From Akkermansiaceae bacterium (GTDB lineage Bacteria; Verrucomicrobiota; Verrucomicrobiia; Verrucomicrobiales; Akkermansiaceae): a DNA stretch of 61,198 bases. The notes below the pieces were generated by a model, which did no database searches, was not told the DNA's origin, and saw only the letters and a program-made list of their open reading frames with translations. How positions within the stretch are numbered: the first letter of the stretch is position 1; each line of letters opens with the position of its first letter. A program made the position numbers and the translations under genes. This document shows positions 56,764-61,198 of the stretch, piece after piece. The stretch is taken from contig CAIVSK010000033.1 of the NCBI GenBank assembly GCA_903908495.1, positions 1 to 61,198 of the forward strand. Direction: 5' to 3'.

Positions 56764-58047
56764 CTAGTACTTAATGATATAATTGACGTTGACGTTCTTC
56801 GGCCGCGTTTCGTTGCCACCCGTTGCGGAGGTTATTCGACCCAACTGCCAGGCGCTATTGTTATGGTCATTATTACCACAACCAAACGCGTTGTTGAGAA
56901 CGGTCGTGTCGCCACCAGCCTCGGAGAAATAAATATCATTGTAGGGATGGGTGTGGGATGCAAAAACATCAGCTTGAACGCTCCCCACACTATCGCCTGA
57001 CGCCCCACCTGATTCTGAAGTGCGAGCAAGCCGGTCACCGTCCCTCCCGGCTCCGCCGTCCACGCCCCGCAGGAACCTGCCACGGAGATCCGGGACGCGG
57101 AAGTTCGTCGAGTCCCCATAACCAAAATGGGTGCCCATCACCGCAAACAACGCCGCATAGGTTGTACGTGAATACAGAGTGCCATCACCCAATACCCAGC
57201 CAGCGGGCGCGGTGTCGCCCGCATAAGGCATGATCGAGCCGACCGGACACAACGCCTGTTTTACCGCATCCACCAAGGCCACCAAGGGGATGGTGTTGGT
57301 GGCGATTTTTGCTCCGGTGATGGCACCATCGGCAATGTCGACGGTGCCAATCGCGCCGTCGGCAATTGCCGTGGAAGTGACCGACCCCGCGGCGAGATTG
57401 ACCGCGGTGATCGCGCCCGCCGCAATCTTGGTGGTGGTGATAGTGGCGTCCACGATCTGGGTCGCGGTCACCGCATTGGCGGCCAGCTTGCTGGTGGTGA
57501 TGGCAGAGTCGCTCACCTGGCTGGTGGTGACGGCATTGTTGGCGAGCATCGCGGTGGTGATGGCGAGGCCATCGACGGCCTCAGCCACCTTGGCGCGCAT
57601 GGCAAAGCTGGAAGTCACGAATTGCTGGCGGGGCGAAATCTCGTTGTCCGCGGCGCTGGTGCCATCGTCGATGGTGACGCCGAGGTAGCGGCTCGCGCTG
57701 CCAAAAGCATCGCTTATTTTCACGATTGGCTGGCCCTTGGCTGTCTCGCTGTAGCCCAGCGGGGTACCTCCCGTGGCGGCGCCTGCGCCGATAAGCACGC
57801 TGAACTCGCCCTCGGCAATGGTCACGATCTGCGTTTCGGAATAGATCAAATCGCTCGCCAGCGAGTTGCTGGCGTGATCCCAGACGCGGAAGGTGACGGT
57901 GCGGTTGACCGGCGTGCCGGTGCCAATCAGACTACCGGTCGCGGTCAGCGCCCGGCCTTGGAAGCTGATGAAGTCGGGCACGGAGGTGGCCGCATAAGCG
58001 CTCTGGAGCAAACACAGGGTGACAAGCAATGAGGCGGTTCGTTTCAT
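56764..58047 (-). CDS. Secreted phage-tail-collar-domain protein
   Basis: A 427-aa exported protein. A signal peptide (1-19) is followed by the same N-terminal module as the 1104-aa chimera (PDFISFQGRALTATG, GEFSVLIGAGAATG, ISPRQQFVTSSFAMRAKVAE). Residues ~155-260 are repeats ITTAMLANNAVTTSQV / AITTSKLAANAVTATQI / IADGAIGTVDIADGAIT, predicted as a triple-stranded stalk. The C-terminal third is a tail collar domain: CPVGSIMPYAGDTAPAGWVL, DSTNFRVPDLRGRFLRGVD, and the end NETRPKNVNVNYIIKY. In phages this fold caps fibres or binds receptors. The leader CCATCCCCAACCCTC is pyrimidine-rich. It is placed directly upstream of the giant gene. Confidence 0.9.
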   Translation of the reverse strand: MKRTASLLVTLCLLQSAYAATSVPDFISFQGRALTATGSLIGTGTPVNRTVTFRVWDHASNSLASDLIYSETQIVTIAEGEFSVLIGAGAATGGTPLGYSETAKGQPIVKISDAFGSASRYLGVTIDDGTSAADNEISPRQQFVTSSFAMRAKVAEAVDGLAITTAMLANNAVTTSQVSDSAITTSKLAANAVTATQIVDATITTTKIAAGAITAVNLAAGSVTSTAIADGAIGTVDIADGAITGAKIATNTIPLVALVDAVKQALCPVGSIMPYAGDTAPAGWVLGDGTLYSRTTYAALFAVMGTHFGYGDSTNFRVPDLRGRFLRGVDGGAGRDGDRLARTSESGGASGDSVGSVQADVFASHTHPYNDIYFSEAGGDTTVLNNAFGCGNNDHNNSAWQLGRITSATGGNETRPKNVNVNYIIKY

Positions 58048-58066
58048 GAGGGTTGGGGATGGTTAG

Positions 58067-58109
58067 AGGTTATTGGTTAAGAGTTATTAGTTAAGAGTTA
58101 AGAGTTAGA
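58067..58109. repeat. AT-rich short direct repeats
   Basis: GGTTATTGGTTAAGAGTTATTAGTTAAGAGTTAAGAGTTAG is built from GTTAAGAGTTA-like units repeated three to four times. It lies just upstream of the collar gene start, in otherwise GC-rich DNA. It may be a promoter region or a slippage-prone tract able to vary expression. A second TTTCAGC/TTTCAAC motif copy follows at 58141-58169. Confidence 0.55.
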
Positions 58110-58173
58110 AGAGGCGCGTTTCAGTTTTTTCTTCATCTGCATTTCAGCTTTCGGCTTTCAACTTTCTGCTTTT

Positions 58174-59886
58174 CTACGGGTTGAGGCTGCCGCTTTCGCT
58201 GACGCGGCGGAGGGTGAAGGAGCCGGTGACGGTGACGCTGTCCTTGCGCAGGCCGGTGAGGGTTTCGGCATAGGTGCCGGCGATGACGCTGCTGCCGTAG
58301 CCGGTGGCCGACACCCCAACCGGGGCGCTGGCGGCAAAGTTGAAGGTGACGGCGCGGGTGATGTCATAGCTTTCCTGGCCGGAGACGAGGGCGGTGCTGC
58401 CGCTCTTGTTGTCGTGATCCGGGTGGTATTGATGAACGAAGGGGCTGGTGGGATCGTTGAAGGGGGTGGCAATGGTGCAACTCAAGCTGCTGCCCAGGGC
58501 AAAACCGCCGCTATCCGCACTGATGACCCGGTCGAGTGGCAGGTGGGCGGAGACGAGGCGGCGGGCGCTGGCCTTGTCGTTGATGTTGAGCCCGCTTTCC
58601 TGCAAACAGAGGCCCGCGGCGTATGGCGCGGTGGCGAGGCTGCCCATGAAAACTTGCGATAGCAGCCGCGGCGTGCCGGCATCGTCCACATGAATGAGGT
58701 AGCGCAGCGAGTACGTCTGCGCGGTGGCCGTGCCGCTGTAACCCGCCGTCTTGCTTTCCACCCCGTCAACGACGGCGTCACCCACCCACAGGCCCGCCAG
58801 CGAGGCATTGCGTGCGGTCACCGGCAGCGCAATGTCGTACAGGCCGGCGCTGTCGGTGAAGCGCAAGAGCGAAGCGAACAGGGCATTGGCGGCGGCCCCG
58901 GTCATGCTGGCACGGTCGATACCGAAGCTCAGTTCAAGCGTGGCATTGGGCCCGACCACCTCAGTGTAGCCGCCCGCGATCGGCGTCTCGGTCCAGGAGG
59001 CGGTGGCGGCCGTGAACACGCGGCGGGTGAGCGGCACGCTCCCGGTGACCGATTCCTGGCCGTTCGGGGCGGTACTTGATGTCACCGGCGCGATGGTCAC
59101 CGTGCTGGCGGTGGCGCTGCGGTTGCGCAAGCGCACGGTCATGACCGAGCCGCTGCGGCCGTAGTCGAGGCCGCTCAGATTGCTCAATGCCAGCTCGACC
59201 GGGGCGTAAAAATTGCCAACCACTTGTGAGCTGAACCAGTAGGCCTGGTTGCGGTCGAGTTTTTCGGAGGTCGGCGAGAACACCTGCAGCGGATTGCCCG
59301 CGCCCAGCTCGCCGCCGACGTATTTATAGATCTGGGTATTGGCCGCGATGGCCGCCGGAAAAGTCGCAAAGTAGCTGCCGATGCTCGGGTAAGCGCCGCT
59401 GAGCTTGCTGGGAAAACCCATCAAATTCGCCCCGTTGCGCACCCACGCGGCGCTGGGCGGCAGAACTTTCTGCGCGATGCCCACCGTGTAGGTGTTGGAC
59501 GCGGTGCCGCTGCATCTCACCAAATACGCCGACTGGCCGACCATCTGGCTGAGCGCGCTGACCGAGCCATCGCGTTTCCACACCGTCCACTCGGCGGTGC
59601 CGGCCGACGGGATGAGGGGCGTGGTCATGAACTGGACCTGGGTCGGGTTGGTATTCCAGCGCCAGACTTCCACCACCGCGGGATAGGACGCAAACAGCGT
59701 GGCCGGCGGCGCGTAACTGGCATCCCCGTGCAGATAGATCGCGTTCCACCCGCCCTTGAGCGTGTAATTCGTGTTCTGCCACTGGCCATGCGCCACTCCC
59801 ACACCCAGGCCCGCCAGGATCACCCACAGCCAGCCACCCAGCCGCACCCGCGCCGTCAAAAATGCCATCATTGATTTCAGGTTCAT
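58174..59886 (-). CDS. Secreted beta-rich protein of unknown function
   Basis: A 570-aa exported protein. The signal peptide is LGGWLWVILAGLGVGVAHGQ. The mature N-terminus (NYTLKGGWNAIYLHGDASY, VVEVWRWNTNPTQVQFMTTP, VGQSAYLVRCSG) is a pattern I associate with secreted verrucomicrobial proteins, followed by repeated beta-sandwich-like segments (VMTVRLRNRSATASTVTIAP; GYTEVVGPNATLELSFG). It includes HQYHPDHDNKSG, a possible metal-binding loop. There is no membrane anchor or sorting tail, so it may be released or held by partners. ATG 59886 is used; ATG 59871 would also precede the signal peptide. It lies in line with the collar and giant genes. Confidence 0.75.
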   Translation of the reverse strand: MNLKSMMAFLTARVRLGGWLWVILAGLGVGVAHGQWQNTNYTLKGGWNAIYLHGDASYAPPATLFASYPAVVEVWRWNTNPTQVQFMTTPLIPSAGTAEWTVWKRDGSVSALSQMVGQSAYLVRCSGTASNTYTVGIAQKVLPPSAAWVRNGANLMGFPSKLSGAYPSIGSYFATFPAAIAANTQIYKYVGGELGAGNPLQVFSPTSEKLDRNQAYWFSSQVVGNFYAPVELALSNLSGLDYGRSGSVMTVRLRNRSATASTVTIAPVTSSTAPNGQESVTGSVPLTRRVFTAATASWTETPIAGGYTEVVGPNATLELSFGIDRASMTGAAANALFASLLRFTDSAGLYDIALPVTARNASLAGLWVGDAVVDGVESKTAGYSGTATAQTYSLRYLIHVDDAGTPRLLSQVFMGSLATAPYAAGLCLQESGLNINDKASARRLVSAHLPLDRVISADSGGFALGSSLSCTIATPFNDPTSPFVHQYHPDHDNKSGSTALVSGQESYDITRAVTFNFAASAPVGVSATGYGSSVIAGTYAETLTGLRKDSVTVTGSFTLRRVSESGSLNP

Positions 59887-59936
59887 AACTCTTTGATTAT
59901 TTGTGTAATCTGCGGTTCCTATTCTTCTTTCCAGCC

Positions 59937-60776
59937 TCACCTCACCGTCAGGCGGAAAAACTCGCTGGTGGTGGTGCGCGGCGCGGTGAAGACCGAGAGG
60001 ATGCCGACATTAACTGCCTGATACGACGGGTTGCCCGTGCCGGGCGCGCCCACGGCAAAGGGCACCCGCGTCCAGGTCTTCATATCGAGCGTGCTCTCGA
60101 TGGTGTACACCTTGCCGGTGATGGCGTAAAACTCGAAGCGCACGCTCTCCGGCAGCTTCTCCTTGATCGCCAGGCTGAACGTCGAGGACGGGTCACCGGC
60201 GAAGGTGCCCGCTATGTAGGCCTGCAAATTGGTCAGGCCGTTATTCTGGAAGTGACCGTCCAAGCCACCCAACAAACTCAGGTCCCATTTGCCGTCGGCA
60301 TCGGGGAAATACCCCGCCAGATACAACTGCCATTCCTCCCATGCATCGGGCAATCCGTCCTTGTTAGCGTCCTCGCCGAGGTTCAGGTCGAGGCGCGTCC
60401 GTTCCCCGCCCTTGCCTGCCTTGAGCGTGCCGTTCACCTCGATCGGATAGAACAGCACACCGTTCATCGACACCACCAGGCTGAAGGAGCCCAGCGCGGC
60501 GACCGCCTTGTCGCTGTAGAAAATGGTGCCGCTGCGTGCCGCGTCGATGCGGATGTTAAGCTCGTAGTTCTGGTCAAGCTGGCCGCGGGTGATCGGCGTG
60601 CGGCCGATCTCAACCCCGCCCTTGAGCAGGATGATCTCGGCCCCTTCGCCAGTGACCGTCTGGCCCACCTGGTCGCGCACCATCCCGTAAAGCGTGTAAT
60701 ACGGCGCGGGCGGAAACGCCGCTGCCGTCGACACCACCACAAGCAGACACACAAGGATTTGGCAGAGGGTTTTCAT
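59937..60776 (-). CDS. Secreted protein with TSP3-like calcium site, first gene of the cluster
   Basis: A 279-aa exported protein. The signal peptide is TLCQILVCLLVVVSTAAAF (to about residue 20). A transthyretin-like/Ig segment comes first (YTLYGMVRDQVGQTVTGEGA). LGEDANKDGLPDAWEEWQLY is a TSP3/EF-hand-like Asp-rich calcium site. The C-terminal domain (VRFEFYAITGKVYTIESTLD, TWTRVPFAVG, EFFRLTVR) resembles the end of the 325-aa protein at 43441-44418, so the two may share a docking role at both ends of the cluster. The leader AGATAACCTTACCC lacks a Shine-Dalgarno sequence. It is the first minus-strand gene after a 420-bp non-coding edge, so the cluster promoter probably lies upstream. Confidence 0.75.
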   Translation of the reverse strand: MKTLCQILVCLLVVVSTAAAFPPAPYYTLYGMVRDQVGQTVTGEGAEIILLKGGVEIGRTPITRGQLDQNYELNIRIDAARSGTIFYSDKAVAALGSFSLVVSMNGVLFYPIEVNGTLKAGKGGERTRLDLNLGEDANKDGLPDAWEEWQLYLAGYFPDADGKWDLSLLGGLDGHFQNNGLTNLQAYIAGTFAGDPSSTFSLAIKEKLPESVRFEFYAITGKVYTIESTLDMKTWTRVPFAVGAPGTGNPSYQAVNVGILSVFTAPRTTTSEFFRLTVR

Positions 60777-61004
60777 GGGTAAGGTTATCTAGGTTATAGA
60801 GGTCCGACTGCCTGGTGTTTGCAGTTGACTTGCTGAGCTGGAAAGCAATGGACTTGAGCGGATCTGGATCCTGATATTAGGTTGCTTTCCGTACCACCTC
60901 TAGCCGATATTGCGTAGGTACCAGATGCCTGACTACCTAGGATCGGTTAAAGACCGCGCATATTCTCTGATTATCCGGGAATTATGCACAATTATGACCA
61001 ATTA
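60777..61004. other. Probable promoter region of the surface-protein cluster
   Basis: Non-coding stretch upstream of the first cluster gene, AT-richer than its surroundings (60780-60800 and 60950-61003). On the minus strand, combinations such as TTGCAC/TTATCC and TAATTC/TATGCG-like boxes can be drawn, but none is convincing. No regulator gene lies in the window beyond it. Confidence 0.35.
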
Positions 61005-61198
61005 CCCGCATGGGCGGTGCCACGGCGCGGAGAATGAGCATGGCAGCTGCATCTCGCCCACTGGGGCAATCAGGGCGCGGCGAGGCCGCCACGCCCTACC
61101 GGGCTTGCGGTAGGGTCGGACGGCCTCGGCCGACCCACTTGTCCGCCCGCATGGGCGGTGCCACGGCGCGGAGAATGACCTACCAGCTGCATCTCGCC
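61005..61198. repeat. Tandem and dispersed repeats at the right edge
   Basis: A ~53-bp unit starting CCCGCATGGGCGGTGCC and ending AGCTGCATCTCGCC occurs at 61005-61058 and 61146-61198, a 141-bp period that may continue beyond the window. Between them a hairpin CCCTACCG/CGGTAGGG (61094-61101, 61108-61115) is followed by GGACGGCCTCGGCC, matching the copy at 41481. This looks like a tandem array of an intergenic repeat rather than CRISPR: spacing is long and the intervals are not spacer-like. Confidence 0.75.

Noticed and set aside
43441-60776. Prophage or phage-tail-like particle (tailocin) as explanation of the tail modules
   Set aside because: No sheath, tube, baseplate, tape measure, capsid, terminase, lysis or integrase genes; every protein has a Sec-type signal peptide or anchor, which phage tail proteins lack.
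61005-61198. CRISPR array at the right edge
   Set aside because: The period is 141 bp, the repeats are ~53 bp and non-identical, the intervals share sequence with another locus, and no cas genes are seen.

Overview
The window is GC-rich bacterial chromosome with mostly adjacent or slightly overlapping genes. The gene content suggests a Verrucomicrobiota-type organism (inference from content, not a database match): an ECF sigma factor paired with a FecR-LamG membrane protein, a sulfatase-fold protein, a Tat-exported Gfo/Idh/MocA oxidoreductase, a protein with a PEP-CTERM-like tail, SHD1-type secreted proteins, three paralogous W-DPxAA repeat proteins, BatA/VWA membrane proteins, and many start codons preceded by pyrimidine-rich leaders rather than Shine-Dalgarno sequences.

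Layout. 0-12.3 kb: a frameshifted remnant at the left edge, a Deg/HtrA protease with folK, an aldo/keto reductase, two overlapping W-DPxAA repeat proteins, a secreted EEP-family nuclease/phosphatase, a large secreted protein of unknown function and a Tat-exported oxidoreductase. 12.3-25.9 kb: mainly housekeeping and carbohydrate genes, namely infC (apparently starting at AUA), nadB, a three-gene PIG-L deacetylase / GT4 glycosyltransferase / GH100-like glycosidase operon, an esterase, a PfkB kinase, an LptF/G permease, an adenylate-kinase-like protein with an extra domain, and kup. 25.9-41.5 kb: a UPF0175/DUF3368 toxin-antitoxin pair, an SHD1 secreted protein followed by a protein with two retropepsin-like domains, a low-molecular-weight phosphatase, a sulfatase-fold protein that lacks the catalytic cysteine, a third W-DPxAA paralog, the sigma/FecR pair, a glycolipid glycosyltransferase and two VWA membrane proteins.

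41.6-60.8 kb is almost entirely minus-strand genes for exported proteins. In transcription order after 60776 these are: a 279-aa secreted protein, a 570-aa secreted protein, a phage-tail-collar protein, a 2650-aa giant, a small membrane-anchored protein, an 1104-aa chimera (tail-fibre repeats, RCC1 repeats and a C-terminal S74 chaperone), a 325-aa secreted protein, and a PEP-CTERM/autotransporter-repeat protein. There are no capsid, terminase or integrase genes, so this does not look like a prophage. It looks like a dedicated surface or secreted fibre locus built from phage-tail modules, and it is the best candidate here for an undescribed system. The giant's last ~470 residues recall, at motif level only, the channel helices and C-terminus of Tc-toxin TcA subunits.

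Intergenic DNA carries several structured repeats (near 0.6, 7.3, 10.6, 18.5, 21.2, 30.1, 41.5, 47.8, 48.6 and 61.1 kb). Two of them appear to have been drawn into open reading frames. No rRNA, tRNA or CRISPR array was recognised. All coordinates and translations come from reading the sequence; family names come from recognised motifs.
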